Of a stretch of 64,000 bases of DNA, positions 7,161 through 15,644 are shown one piece after another. Position numbers and translations under genes: made by a program. This DNA is from Gemmatimonadota bacterium (GTDB taxonomy: Bacteria > Gemmatimonadota > Gemmatimonadetes > Gemmatimonadales > Gemmatimonadaceae), in contig JADKAQ010000023.1 of the NCBI GenBank assembly GCA_016719105.1, positions 62,001 to 126,000 of the forward strand, read 5' to 3'. Position 1 is the stretch's first letter; the number at the start of each line of letters is the position of its first letter. The notes below the pieces were generated by a model. The model saw only the letters and a program-made list of their open reading frames with translations. It did no database searches and was not told the DNA's origin.

Positions 7161-8744
7161 CTACTTGCGTGAGAACTGAGGCGCGAGGGCGAAGAGGTCC
7201 TTCTGGCTCTGCCCCCGCTTGAGGATCTCCAGCGCCTTCTGCAGCTGGACGTCGTCATCGAGCGAGCGACGGCGCGCGGTGGAATCGCCGAAGGCGAGGC
7301 GGGCGACGCGCTGTTCGAGCATGCGATCGATCTGCGCCTGCGCGCCGTCGAAGAGCTTGCGATCCAGGGTGACGCCCTTCTTGGCAAGGCGCGTGTAGAG
7401 CTCATCGCGCCAGGTGGGTGCGACGGCGAAGTTGGGATTCCCCTTCACCTGGTCCTTGAGCTCCATCGCGTAGTCGTAGGTCGCGACGTAGATGTCCTGC
7501 GACTTGGGAGCCGTGGCCTTGAGGAAGGCCAGTTCGGCGCTCGTGAAGGTGTCGGGACGCACGATCACGTCCGGGGTGATGGCACCGCCACCGTAGACCA
7601 CGCGACCAGCGTCGGACTTGTACGTCGGACGCGCCTTGCGCGCGGAGTCGCTCTCCATCGAGTCGGGGTGCACCTCGACGAACTGGCCATCGGGGAGCAG
7701 CTTGCGCTCCTTCTGGATGGTACGGCCGCTCGGGGTGAACCACTTGCCGGTGGTGATCTTGAGGGCGTAGCCGCCATCCAGATTGAACAGGGTCTGCACG
7801 AGCCCCTTTCCAAACGACGTGGTGCCGAGAATGAGGGCGCGATCGTGGTCCTGCAGCGCGCCGGCGACGATTTCCGACGCCGAGGCGGTGTACTGGTCGG
7901 TGAGGATCACCATGGGGACGTCGGGCGCGATGGGCTTCTCGCGCGCCGTGTACGTCTGGTTCTCCTGGTTGCGTCCTCGCACCGAGGCCAGCTCCGTCCC
8001 CTGCGGGAGGAAGAGGTTGGAGATGGCGAGCGACTGATCGAGGAAGCCGCCGCCGTTGCCGCGCAGGTCGAGCACGAGCGCCTTGGCGCCGTCCTGCGTC
8101 ACCAGCTTGCGCACCGCCGCGGCCACTTCCTGCGTGGAGGTCTCGTTGAAGCCCTGCAGCGGGATGTAGCCGATCTTGTCGAAGGTGATGGCGTACGGCA
8201 CGGCCGGAATGCGAATCACGGCGCGCGTGAAGAGCGACTTGATCGGTTCGTTGACGCTGGGGCGTGCGAAGGAGACCGACACCTTGGAACCGGGGACGCC
8301 GCGCAGCGAGTCGGCGACGCGCGCCGAGGACCAGCCTCGCGTGGTGATCGTGTCGATGGCGATGAAGACGTCGCCTTCGCGCACGCCAGCGGCTTCGGCG
8401 GGGGTGTGCGGGAAGACCTTGGAGACGACCACGCCCTTGCCGGGCTGCTCCTCGATCTGCATCCCGAGCCCGCCGTAACGTCCTGCGGTGGTGGTGTTGA
8501 ACTGGGTGAGCTGCCGGGGCGAGAAGAGCTCCGAGTACGGATCCTGGAGCTGCGTGACGAGCCCGCGCGCCGCCTTCTCGTAGAGCATGGCAGTGTCGAC
8601 CGAGTCGACGTAGCGGCTCTCGACCAGATCGAGGACCTGTCCGAAGAGACGGCCGCCGTCGAGCGTCGCGCGCTCCTGCACCACAAACGCTCCAGCCACG
8701 AGCGGGACGAGCACAGCGCCGGCGATGGCGAGCTTCCGATTCAT
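7161..8744 (-). CDS. C-terminal processing protease, S41 family with PDZ domain
   Basis: 527 residues. An N-terminal hydrophobic segment (5-22) anchors or exports it. A PDZ domain spans about 90-165 (GLGMQIEEQPGKGVVVSKV, AAGVREGDVFIAID). The S41 domain runs from about 190 to 375. In DQYTASASEIVAGALQD the spacing to SFGKGLVQ places the catalytic pair at Ser288 and Lys313, with Gln317, as in Prc/CtpA. It should trim C-termini of envelope proteins in the periplasm. The region after about 375 is a family-variable helical tail. A 69-nt gap leads to the TolB-like lipoprotein. Confidence 0.92.
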   Translation of the reverse strand: MNRKLAIAGAVLVPLVAGAFVVQERATLDGGRLFGQVLDLVESRYVDSVDTAMLYEKAARGLVTQLQDPYSELFSPRQLTQFNTTTAGRYGGLGMQIEEQPGKGVVVSKVFPHTPAEAAGVREGDVFIAIDTITTRGWSSARVADSLRGVPGSKVSVSFARPSVNEPIKSLFTRAVIRIPAVPYAITFDKIGYIPLQGFNETSTQEVAAAVRKLVTQDGAKALVLDLRGNGGGFLDQSLAISNLFLPQGTELASVRGRNQENQTYTAREKPIAPDVPMVILTDQYTASASEIVAGALQDHDRALILGTTSFGKGLVQTLFNLDGGYALKITTGKWFTPSGRTIQKERKLLPDGQFVEVHPDSMESDSARKARPTYKSDAGRVVYGGGAITPDVIVRPDTFTSAELAFLKATAPKSQDIYVATYDYAMELKDQVKGNPNFAVAPTWRDELYTRLAKKGVTLDRKLFDGAQAQIDRMLEQRVARLAFGDSTARRRSLDDDVQLQKALEILKRGQSQKDLFALAPQFSRK

Positions 8745-8975
8745 GAGAAGACGGGAAAATGCGAACGAAGACGAGAAGACGAGAACACGAGCGAACGGCT
8801 CTCTCTATCTACCAACAACTGGCCCGGTTGGGTTCCTGCCGGGGACGTTCACACCCCGTTCCCGCGCGGAACGCGTCAGGGGCGGATCCACGAACGGCTC
8901 CGAGGACCCTCTACGGACGGGTCCAACCTATACGCGTCACTGGTCCCGCTCGCTCGACCTGCGATGAGGGGCACC

Positions 8976-9857
8976 TCAGCTGGGACGAACCGCGAGGACG
9001 TAGTCCACGAACCACTGCTTCCGGATCTGGTGGACCTTGGCGTCGCGCACGATGCCGGCGGTCTGCAGCATCTCGTGCGCCGGCTGGAGCACGCGCTGCA
9101 GGTGCGACGGATAACGTTGTACGAGCGGCACCTGTTCTGCCAGCGCCTCGAGCTCGATGCGCCAGGTGACGGTGTCGTCGGCACGCGCGACCTCGAGCAG
9201 GCGGTAGAGGCGGCGTGCGACGGGCGATGAGAGCCCTTGATAGAGTTGCGGCGAGACGGTGGTGGTGTGCCCACCGCCGATGTTGGCGCGCAGCAGGGGC
9301 GAGAGGGTGACGCGGGCGTCGCCGGGTTCCGAGGCGGTGAAGGTCGGGAAGAGGGCGAGCTGCTCGCGATCGGCGGTGCGCCGCCGGTCGATGGAGACGG
9401 CCGACAGGACGGAGAACCGTCCCTCGAGCGCGGCGCCGGTTGTCGCGCTCCAGTAGGCACCATAGGACTCGAGTGAGGTGCGTTCGAGTCGGTTGAGGGC
9501 GGCGCGGAGCTGCTCGTAGGTCCGGCCGTCGGCCCGGCGACCGATGGAGCGCAGGAAGGCGTGCAGCGTGAACGAGACCGCGCCGTCGGCGGGGGAGCCG
9601 GCGTCCATGTATCGGCGGCAGATCTCGACGTAGACGTCCTGATCGAAGGTGCCGGGGAGGCGGTCGCCGGGGGCGGGGAGGACGCGCCAGCGTCCGCCGG
9701 CGGGCGGCGTGTACAGAATGGTCGTCTCTTCGGCCGAGTCGCTGAGGCGAAAGAGGGGGAGCGCCTCGAGCGCGCGATCGAGGAAGATGGCGCGACCAGG
9801 GGGGCGTCGCGGATGCGACGGGCGCGGGTTGTGGTGGAAGGCGGGGTCCCCTGGCAC
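8976..9857 (-). CDS. Replication initiator protein A (RPA)-like, winged helix
   Basis: 293 residues matching the plasmid-type RPA initiator family: an N-terminal ALEALPLFRLSD segment, QDVYVEICRRYMD, a helix-turn-helix region (YEQLRAALNRLERTSLESYG) and ARRLYRLLEVARADD, with LVQRYPSHLQRVLQPAHEML near the end. Members are encoded on plasmids and also scattered on chromosomes. It is the last gene of a MerR-like, SDR, RPA set on the minus strand, 24 nt after the SDR stop. The ATG at 9857 has TAGGAT 4 nt upstream, which is either a weak ribosome site or a -10 box. No origin repeats are visible nearby. Confidence 0.78.
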   Translation of the reverse strand: MPGDPAFHHNPRPSHPRRPPGRAIFLDRALEALPLFRLSDSAEETTILYTPPAGGRWRVLPAPGDRLPGTFDQDVYVEICRRYMDAGSPADGAVSFTLHAFLRSIGRRADGRTYEQLRAALNRLERTSLESYGAYWSATTGAALEGRFSVLSAVSIDRRRTADREQLALFPTFTASEPGDARVTLSPLLRANIGGGHTTTVSPQLYQGLSSPVARRLYRLLEVARADDTVTWRIELEALAEQVPLVQRYPSHLQRVLQPAHEMLQTAGIVRDAKVHQIRKQWFVDYVLAVRPS

Positions 9858-9881
9858 GGCGATCCTAACGAGTGGCGGTGG

Positions 9882-10622
9882 TCATCCGAGCTGGACGAGT
9901 TGCCCGGAGACCGGGCCGCTCACGGGAGAGCAGAGAAAGGTCACCCATTCGGCCACCGTCTCCCGCTCGACGTATGTGGCGGTCGCACCCATGGCGGCCA
10001 CGTTGGTGTCGGTGCGAATGGCGGTGGGGGCGAGGGCGTTGGCGCGCACGCCGTTCGGGCGTTCCTCGGCGGCGACGGCGTGCATGAGGGCGACCACGCC
10101 GGCCTTGGCGGCGGCGTAAGCGGCGATTCCCTCGCCGGTACCGCCTGGCATGACGGCGGCGGAGGCGAAGTAGACGATGCTCCCGCGCGCGGTGCGCAGG
10201 GCAGGGAGAAAGGCGCGCGTGGTGGCGTAGGCGGTGGCCAGGTTGATCGCCAGCATCCGGTCCCAGCCCTCGGGGATGCTCTCCCTCACGGGGCCGAGCG
10301 CGGCGAAGCCTCCGGCCAGGCAGACCAGGGCGTCCGCGCCGGCGGGGTGACGCGCGGCGACCTGCGCGGCCACCGCACCTAACGAGGCATGGTCGGTGAG
10401 GTCGCAGGGCCACGCCGTGGCGTCGATCCCCGCGTCGCGCAGCTCGGCCGCACGGGCCCCGGCCTCGGTGCCGTCGCGATCGAGGAGGGCGAGCGTGGCG
10501 CCGCGTTCGCCGAGGGCCCGCGCCACGGCCTCGCCGACCTGCCCACGGCGCGCGACCCCCGTGAGGATGGCCAGGCGGCCATCCCACCGGTCGTCGCGTC
10601 GCGCGGGGCGCGGCGGGGTCAC
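9882..10622 (-). CDS. Short-chain dehydrogenase/reductase (SDR)
   Basis: 246 residues, standard classical SDR length. The Rossmann nucleotide site is TGVARRGQVGEAVA, slightly divergent from TGxxxGxG. LVCLAGGFA stands where NNAG is usual. The active site has a Ser in VYFASAA and YAAAKAG with Tyr and Lys. The C-terminal part (VRANALAPTAIRTDTN) fits the substrate-loop region. It is an NAD(P)-dependent oxidoreductase of unknown substrate, cytosolic. Its start overlaps the MerR-like gene by 4 nt (ATGA), so the two are translationally coupled. A TTA codon lies in a CGTTAGG word near the middle. Confidence 0.88.
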   Translation of the reverse strand: MTPPRPARRDDRWDGRLAILTGVARRGQVGEAVARALGERGATLALLDRDGTEAGARAAELRDAGIDATAWPCDLTDHASLGAVAAQVAARHPAGADALVCLAGGFAALGPVRESIPEGWDRMLAINLATAYATTRAFLPALRTARGSIVYFASAAVMPGGTGEGIAAYAAAKAGVVALMHAVAAEERPNGVRANALAPTAIRTDTNVAAMGATATYVERETVAEWVTFLCSPVSGPVSGQLVQLG

Positions 10623-11164
10623 CGGGCCTCCACCCTGCCTAACGCAGTGCGCACCGCCTCGCGCAGGGCGACGATCGACTCCTCGCGCGCGAGCGACGAA
10701 TCGTCGCGCAGGTGCAACTCCACGCCGTCGGCGACCGGGACTCGCCGCCAGCTGACGATGGGGTCGGCGTCATGGCGCACCGCCTGGTGGACGCCGGCCA
10801 TGAGGACGGTGGCCAGCGATTGTGCCACACGGCGCTCGAGGGCATCGCCGGTGACCTCGCGCATGTCCTTGCGGATGGTGTCGAGCGACATCCCCTCGCG
10901 CTGGCGCATCTTGATGGCCAGCAGCTGCAAGAAGTGGCGGTAGTTGTACGTGGCCGACGTCCCGAGCCCCTCGGGGCGATCCATCAGCTTGTTGGCCACG
11001 TAGAACCGCACCGCGCGCGCCGACGGTGCCGCGCGCGCGGAGGCATTGGTGGGACGCACGCCAGCTGCATCGACGAGTGATGCGACGTGCGATGCAAGGC
11101 CGCGTGCATTCCACGGGGCATGACGCGCGTGAGCGCGCAGTAACGCGACAGGAGACTCCGCCAT
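10619..11164 (-). CDS. MerR-like winged-helix regulator
   Basis: 181 residues. The middle (about 48-100) has the MerR-type pattern SARAVRFYVANKLMDRPEG followed by YNYRHFLQLLAIKMRQREGMSLDTIRKDM, which is the helix-turn-helix plus wing and the second recognition helix. The N-terminal 45 residues are a helical extension unlike canonical MerR, where the HTH starts at residue 1. The C-terminal part (about 105-181) would be an effector or dimerisation region. No metal-binding Cys is present. It heads an operon with the SDR and the RPA-like gene and may regulate it. Confidence 0.7.
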   Translation of the reverse strand: MAESPVALLRAHARHAPWNARGLASHVASLVDAAGVRPTNASARAAPSARAVRFYVANKLMDRPEGLGTSATYNYRHFLQLLAIKMRQREGMSLDTIRKDMREVTGDALERRVAQSLATVLMAGVHQAVRHDADPIVSWRRVPVADGVELHLRDDSSLAREESIVALREAVRTALGRVEAR

Positions 11165-11290
11165 GGCCGAAGATTACCCCGCGTCCGGGCGTCGGCGCCA
11201 GCACGACGACACTTGTTGCCTGCGATCACGAGTGCGCTGGTGACGCACGTCCAGGGAGCGGATCGCGTCCCTTGGCGCCTCTACGACGAA

Positions 11291-11315
11291 GGCTCGCGCC
11301 GAGAGGGCGCGAGCC
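11291..11315 (-). terminator. Terminator after the CheY-like gene
   Basis: GGCTCGCGCC (11291-11300) pairs perfectly with GGCGCGAGCC (11306-11315) around a 5-nt loop. It lies about 53 nt past the stop of the minus-strand response regulator. No strong T-run follows, so efficiency is uncertain. Confidence 0.65.
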
Positions 11316-11367
11316 GTGGGGTGCAATGCGTGCGGAGGCGCCGACGTGCCGCGGGCGGGACGTCAGG

Positions 11368-11796
11368 TCAAGCGGTGCCGTTGGTCGTCTCGTCCGCGGC
11401 GGCGACGGCTGCGTGCGGGAAGAGCGACGACGGGACGCCGTGTTTGGCGGCGACCGAGGCGATGGTCTCGAGGCCCACCGGCTTTTCCAGGAAGTACGTC
11501 GCGCCGAGTCGCTTGGAGGCGAGGCGGTTGTCCTGGTCGGGGAAGGCAGTGAGGGCGATGACGACCGCTTCGGGGGAGAGCAGTCCGGCGGCGGCCATGA
11601 CCTGCAGGCCGCCGTCGCGTTTTCCGCCGAGGCGGATGTCGCTGAGGATCAGCTGGTACGGCTCGGCCGCGAGCGCCTTCTTGGCCTCGTCGAGCGTCGC
11701 CACCCGTGTCACACGCGTCCCGTCGACCTCGAAGAGTTCGGCGAGCGTGTCGCGAATGGAGAGCTCATCTTCGACGATCAGGACGTTGCAGGACAT
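11368..11796 (-). CDS. Single-domain (CheY-like) response regulator
   Basis: 142 residues: one receiver domain with the acidic pair ED (9-10), phospho-acceptor Asp53 (LILSDIRL), Thr in VVIALTA and Lys in FLEKPVG, then a short Ala-rich tail with no output domain. It lies 108 nt downstream of the PAS-GAF histidine kinase on the same strand and is its likely partner. Without a DNA-binding domain it would act by phosphotransfer or protein contact. Confidence 0.92.
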   Translation of the reverse strand: MSCNVLIVEDELSIRDTLAELFEVDGTRVTRVATLDEAKKALAAEPYQLILSDIRLGGKRDGGLQVMAAAGLLSPEAVVIALTAFPDQDNRLASKRLGATYFLEKPVGLETIASVAAKHGVPSSLFPHAAVAAADETTNGTA

Positions 11797-11904
11797 TCGA
11801 GAGAAGACGAGAGGACGAAAGGGCGGGCTGGCGAGCGGCGCGCTCGCCTTCGGTTAACTGCGGTCGATGGGTGAGGGTTCCGGTCTGGCCCCTCCTTCGA
11901 CGAG

Positions 11905-13401
11905 CTAGGCGACCACGCCGGGGAGCGTGATCGTCACCGTCGTGCCGTGCTCCGGGGTCGAGTCCAAGCTAATCTCGCCGTCGTGCTCCTCGACGATGCG
12001 CTGGCAGAGGGCGAGTCCGATGCCGGTGCCACCCGGCTTGTTGGAATAGAAGATCTCGAAGACCCGGGCGAGGACGTCGGCGGGGACGGCGGGGCCGGCG
12101 TTGGTGAGGCGGAAGCGCCAGGCGCCGTTCGCGACCAGCGACGACTGCATGACCAGGTCGCTTCCCTCTGGCGCATGATCGACCGCGTTGACCAGCACGT
12201 TCAGGAAGACCTGGGCGAGCTGTTCCGGGTCGATGCGGCAGGCGACGGCGGGGGCGGGGCGTACGCGGGTGAGCGAGAGCGCCCGCGATTCCAGAAGACC
12301 GCGCTGCCCGTCCAGGAGATCGTCCCAGACGGCGTCGGGGTCGCCGGGGGTGAGGACGATGGGCTTGGGGCGTCCGTACTCAAGCAGCGAGGTGACCATC
12401 CGGTTGAGGCGTTCGACCTCGCGGAGGATGCGTCCCACGTTCTTCTCGACGACGGGGTCGTCCTTGGCGCGAAAGCGCAGGAGCTGGGCGGCCGACGAGA
12501 TGCCGAAGAGCGGGTTCCGCAGCTCGTGAGCGACGCCGGTGGCGACTTCCCCGATGGCCTCCAGGCGACGCTTGTGTCCGACGCGCTGCACGAGGCGGGC
12601 GCGTTCGATGGCGACCGCGGTCTGCGCGGCGAGGGTGGCGAGGACGCGCTGGGCCTCCTCGATCTCGTGGCGCGTGGGCTCGCCCTCGATCCAGACGGTC
12701 ATGGCCCCGATGGTACGTTCCCCGCCGGCCATGGGGGCAGCGAGTTCGACGCCGCCGTGGGTGGCGTGCGCGACCACGTCGACCTTCTCGATTGCGGCGT
12801 GCGCGAGCGGCGTGAGGCGGAGATCGAGTGCCGGGCCGGTCTCCTCGTACCCCACGCCGTAGCTGCGCTCCAACGCGCCGTCGTGCTCGCGGACCAGGAG
12901 GACGGCGAAGGCTTCACCCCTCACGGCGCGCCGCAGTTGATGGCCGACCTCGTAGAACACGCGATCGAGGTCGATGGTGCGTGAGAGGGCGAGTCCGGTG
13001 TCGATCAGCGCTTCACGGGACCGATGACTGGGGGTGATGTCGACGGTGGAAAAGACATAGCCGGTCACTCGGTGGCCGACGTCGCGCAGCGGCGTGATCT
13101 GCATGAGGAAGACCCGCTCTTCCTCAGGCGAGCTGCACGGAAACTCCCAACTCACACGTGGCGCCTTGCCGGTTCGCAGGAGCTCCATCGCCTGCTGCAA
13201 TTGGTCGCGATAGGACGCATCGGCGATCGAGCTCCAGAGCGACTGCCCGCAGACGGAGGCTTCGGTGGCGAGTGCAGGGGCGCCGTTATCTCGAGCGAAC
13301 TGGGACCACGAGCGATTGGCACTCGTGATGCGCCCCTCCAGATCGATGGTGTAGACGGTGAGAGGGAGGGCGTCGAGGACCTGGCGTGCGAAGTCCGGCA
13401 T
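11905..13401 (-). CDS. Soluble PAS-GAF sensor histidine kinase
   Basis: 498 residues, no membrane segment. A PAS domain (about 1-125: LPLTVYTIDLEGRITSANRS) is followed by a GAF domain (about 130-270: SRTIDLDRVFYEVGHQLRRA). HisKA has the phospho-acceptor His292 in GVAHELRNPLFG. The HATPase domain (about 390-498) shows FLNVLVNAVDHAPEG and TGIGLALCQRIVEEH. It should autophosphorylate in response to a cytosolic signal and pass phosphate to the CheY-like protein encoded next. The start has no clear ribosome site. The 3' flank carries GA-rich words but no hairpin, so both genes may share a transcript. Confidence 0.92.
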   Translation of the reverse strand: MPDFARQVLDALPLTVYTIDLEGRITSANRSWSQFARDNGAPALATEASVCGQSLWSSIADASYRDQLQQAMELLRTGKAPRVSWEFPCSSPEEERVFLMQITPLRDVGHRVTGYVFSTVDITPSHRSREALIDTGLALSRTIDLDRVFYEVGHQLRRAVRGEAFAVLLVREHDGALERSYGVGYEETGPALDLRLTPLAHAAIEKVDVVAHATHGGVELAAPMAGGERTIGAMTVWIEGEPTRHEIEEAQRVLATLAAQTAVAIERARLVQRVGHKRRLEAIGEVATGVAHELRNPLFGISSAAQLLRFRAKDDPVVEKNVGRILREVERLNRMVTSLLEYGRPKPIVLTPGDPDAVWDDLLDGQRGLLESRALSLTRVRPAPAVACRIDPEQLAQVFLNVLVNAVDHAPEGSDLVMQSSLVANGAWRFRLTNAGPAVPADVLARVFEIFYSNKPGGTGIGLALCQRIVEEHDGEISLDSTPEHGTTVTITLPGVVA

Positions 13402-13431
13402 GCGATCGATTCGTGTGCTGGGGACAGACGA

Positions 13432-13468
13432 CCCGCGGGGCGCATCGAGGATCGACGCGCCCCGCGGG
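13432..13468 (-). terminator. Terminator after the histone-H1-like gene
   Basis: CCCGCGGGGCGC (13432-13443) pairs with GCGCCCCGCGGG (13457-13468) over a 13-nt loop. It lies 27 nt past the stop of the minus-strand gene at 13495, and before the kinase start at 13401. Confidence 0.75.
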
Positions 13469-13494
13469 GACTGGGCTACCGATGGGAACGGCGA

Positions 13495-14316
13495 CTAGCG
13501 CTTCTTGGCGCCCTTCTTGGCCACCTTCTTCGGCGCAGACTTCTTGGCGGGCGCCGCCTTCTTGGGTGCCGCCTTCTTGGCCGGCGCCGGCAACTTGGGC
13601 GCCGCCTTCTTCACGCTGACCGCCTTCTTGGCGCCCCCCTTCTTGGCGGCGGCCTTGGCGGGGGCGGCCTTCTTGGCCGGTGCCGCCTTCTTCACAACCT
13701 TGGTGGCCCTGGCCGGGGCGGCTTTCTTGGCCGGAGCGGCCTTCTTTGGCGGCGTCGCTGCCTTGGCGGGGGCCTTGGCTGCGCTCTTCGCCGGCGCCTT
13801 GGCGGGAGCCTTTGCCGGGGCCTTGGCCGGTGCTGCCGCCTTTGCCGGCGCTGGCGCCTTTGCGGGCGCCGCCGCCTTGGCGGGCTTCGCCGGAGCTGGG
13901 GCCGCAGCGGGGGCAGCCGGTGCGGCCTTCTTGCGGCTCGCGGCGGCGGGGGCCTCAGCCTTGGCTGGTTCCGGGGCCGGCGGTGGCGGCTCGGCGGCGA
14001 CCGGGGGCGGGGCCGGGGGCTTGGGCTTCGGCGGGCGGCCGCGACGTGCCGGCGCCCCGAAGACGACCTCCTCCTCCTCCTCGACCTCTACCTCGTCCTC
14101 GGCGTCGTCATCGGCGACGATTTCCGTGTCCTCCTCGTCCTCCAGCGCGGCCTCTTCGGGCTCATCCCACAGCCCGCCGTCGCGAGACGACCCGCCGCCC
14201 CAGCCATCATCATCATCATCGTCATCATCAAACGACGACGAGCCACCGTATCCGATATCGTCCTCGTCGTCGTCCGAAAACTTCAGCGTCTCGTCCCACG
14301 CCTCGCCACGCGGCAT
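13495..14316 (-). CDS. Bipolar histone-H1-like protein: acidic N-terminus, AT-hook, Lys/Ala/Pro tail
   Basis: 273 residues in two halves. Residues 1-90 are very acidic, with a run of eight Asp and several Glu clusters among Gly/Ser. A single AT-hook-like core (RRGRPPKPK) marks the junction. From about 120 on the chain is Ala/Pro/Lys repeats (PAKKA, KKAAPAKKA, KAPAK), as in histone H1, Hc2 or AlgP-type tails, ending KKGAKKR. The ATG at 14316 has AGGAGG 5 nt upstream and is clearly preferred to ATGs at 14331 and 14388. It probably binds DNA in the nucleoid, with the acidic half masking or recruiting basic partners (inferred). The low-complexity coding DNA makes repeat-length variation likely. 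Confidence 0.85.
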   Translation of the reverse strand: MPRGEAWDETLKFSDDDEDDIGYGGSSSFDDDDDDDDGWGGGSSRDGGLWDEPEEAALEDEEDTEIVADDDAEDEVEVEEEEEVVFGAPARRGRPPKPKPPAPPPVAAEPPPPAPEPAKAEAPAAASRKKAAPAAPAAAPAPAKPAKAAAPAKAPAPAKAAAPAKAPAKAPAKAPAKSAAKAPAKAATPPKKAAPAKKAAPARATKVVKKAAPAKKAAPAKAAAKKGGAKKAVSVKKAAPKLPAPAKKAAPKKAAPAKKSAPKKVAKKGAKKR

Positions 14317-14549
14317 GAATGCCTCCTGCATGTAGTGATCGACGGTCCATGTACCTGCTGCGGAGCCGAGCGCGCGTCCCGAGCACACCGGCGCGCCGCG
14401 GCCACGGAGCGACCGCCTGCGATCGCTCTTCTGGGGAACTTCCTTTTACAATCGAGGGCTTTCCCCGTCAAGCGGGAAAACAGCGCCCCGCCGACGTGCC
14501 CAGCGCACGTTCGCGTCGCCTCGACCGCACGTGGCGACGATTCGCGCGC

Positions 14550-15644
14550 TCAATCCGCGGTGAGCCCCAGCACCCGACGCTCGCTGACCACCGTCTGCAA
14601 CGCGGCATAGACCGTGGGGTCGAGCAACCCGCCCGCATGCGCCGCGAGATAGTCGACCGTGTCCTCGAGCGACATGGCGGGGCGGTAGGCCCGCCGCGAA
14701 GTCAGGGCGATGAAGGCGTCGGCGCAACAGAGGATGCGCCCACCTAACGAAATCTGCTCGCCCATCACGCCCCGGGGATATCCGGTGCCATCCCAATGCT
14801 CGTGGTGGTCGCGCACATACTCCAGCGCCTCCCGCAACTGGATGAGGGGCGACAGGATTTCCAGCCCGATGCGCACGTGGTCCTTCACGTGTTCGTACTC
14901 CTCGGGACTGAGCGCGCCCGGCTTGTTCTGCACCGATTCACGCAGCGCGATCTTCCCCACGTCGTGCAGACGCGCGGCGATGGCAACTTGTTCCACCTGC
15001 ACCTCACCCAGCTGCATGGCCTCGGCGATGGCCCGGCTGAGCGCCGTCACGCGCAACGAGGTCCCGGACAGGAACGGGTCCTTGGCTTCGTGCATCGCCA
15101 CGAGATGGGCGATCGAATCCACCACGGAGGCCACGACCGCCGACCGTTCGCGCTCCAGATCCGTGGTGCGTCGGGAGACCTCGCTCGCGATCAGTCGTTC
15201 GACGTTGCGTTGTTCCACGGCCAGATCGCGCCGATTGGCGACGCGTTCGATCGCGGCCAGGAGGTCCTGCAGGTCGACCGGTTTGGTGAGGTATTCCATC
15301 GCCCCCACGGCGATGGACTCCGTGGCGGTGGGGACATCGTTGACCGCGCTCAGCATGATGACGGCGAGGTCGGGGTGGAGCGCGCGCGCCTGCGGCACCA
15401 GATCGAGCCCCGACATCCCGGGCATCCGGATGTCGCAGAGCATGAGGGAGTAGTGCCCCTGCCGGAGCAGTTCGAGCGCTGCCTGGCCGGCGTCGGCCAT
15501 TTCGGCGTCGAAGCCGCGCGAGCGCAGGAACTTGGAGAGCGCGAGGCGAATCGTCTCCTCGTCGTCGACGACGAGGATCCGCTTGGTCTCCGGGCCGCCG
15601 ATCACCCGGTTACTCAGTGCGCCGCCGCGGGCGGAATCAGTCAT
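14550..15644 (-). CDS. Response regulator with HD-GYP output (c-di-GMP phosphodiesterase, RpfG-type)
   Basis: 364 residues. The receiver domain (about 22-140) has DDE, phospho-acceptor Asp71 (LMLCDIRMPG) and Lys121 (YLTKPVD). A coiled linker leads to an HD-GYP domain with His227-Asp228 in LHDVGK, His280-His281 in DHHEHWDGTGYPRG and an ADAFIALTSRRAYR motif. All family ligands are present, so c-di-GMP hydrolysis is expected. Its ATG overlaps the stop of the giant kinase gene by 4 nt, which makes it the probable cognate regulator. A TTA codon occurs in an I-S-L-G context inside CGTTAGG. Confidence 0.93.
   Translation of the reverse strand: MTDSARGGALSNRVIGGPETKRILVVDDEETIRLALSKFLRSRGFDAEMADAGQAALELLRQGHYSLMLCDIRMPGMSGLDLVPQARALHPDLAVIMLSAVNDVPTATESIAVGAMEYLTKPVDLQDLLAAIERVANRRDLAVEQRNVERLIASEVSRRTTDLERERSAVVASVVDSIAHLVAMHEAKDPFLSGTSLRVTALSRAIAEAMQLGEVQVEQVAIAARLHDVGKIALRESVQNKPGALSPEEYEHVKDHVRIGLEILSPLIQLREALEYVRDHHEHWDGTGYPRGVMGEQISLGGRILCCADAFIALTSRRAYRPAMSLEDTVDYLAAHAGGLLDPTVYAALQTVVSERRVLGLTAD

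Noticed and set aside
7668..9230. 520-residue plus-strand frame opposite the S41 protease and RPA gene
   Set aside because: It spans two unrelated minus-strand genes and has no domain; it is a frame shadow.
13505..14335. Alanine-rich plus-strand frame opposite the histone-like gene
   Set aside because: It is the complement of Lys/Ala/Pro repeats and has no start signal; the minus strand has an AGGAGG and a coherent bipolar protein.
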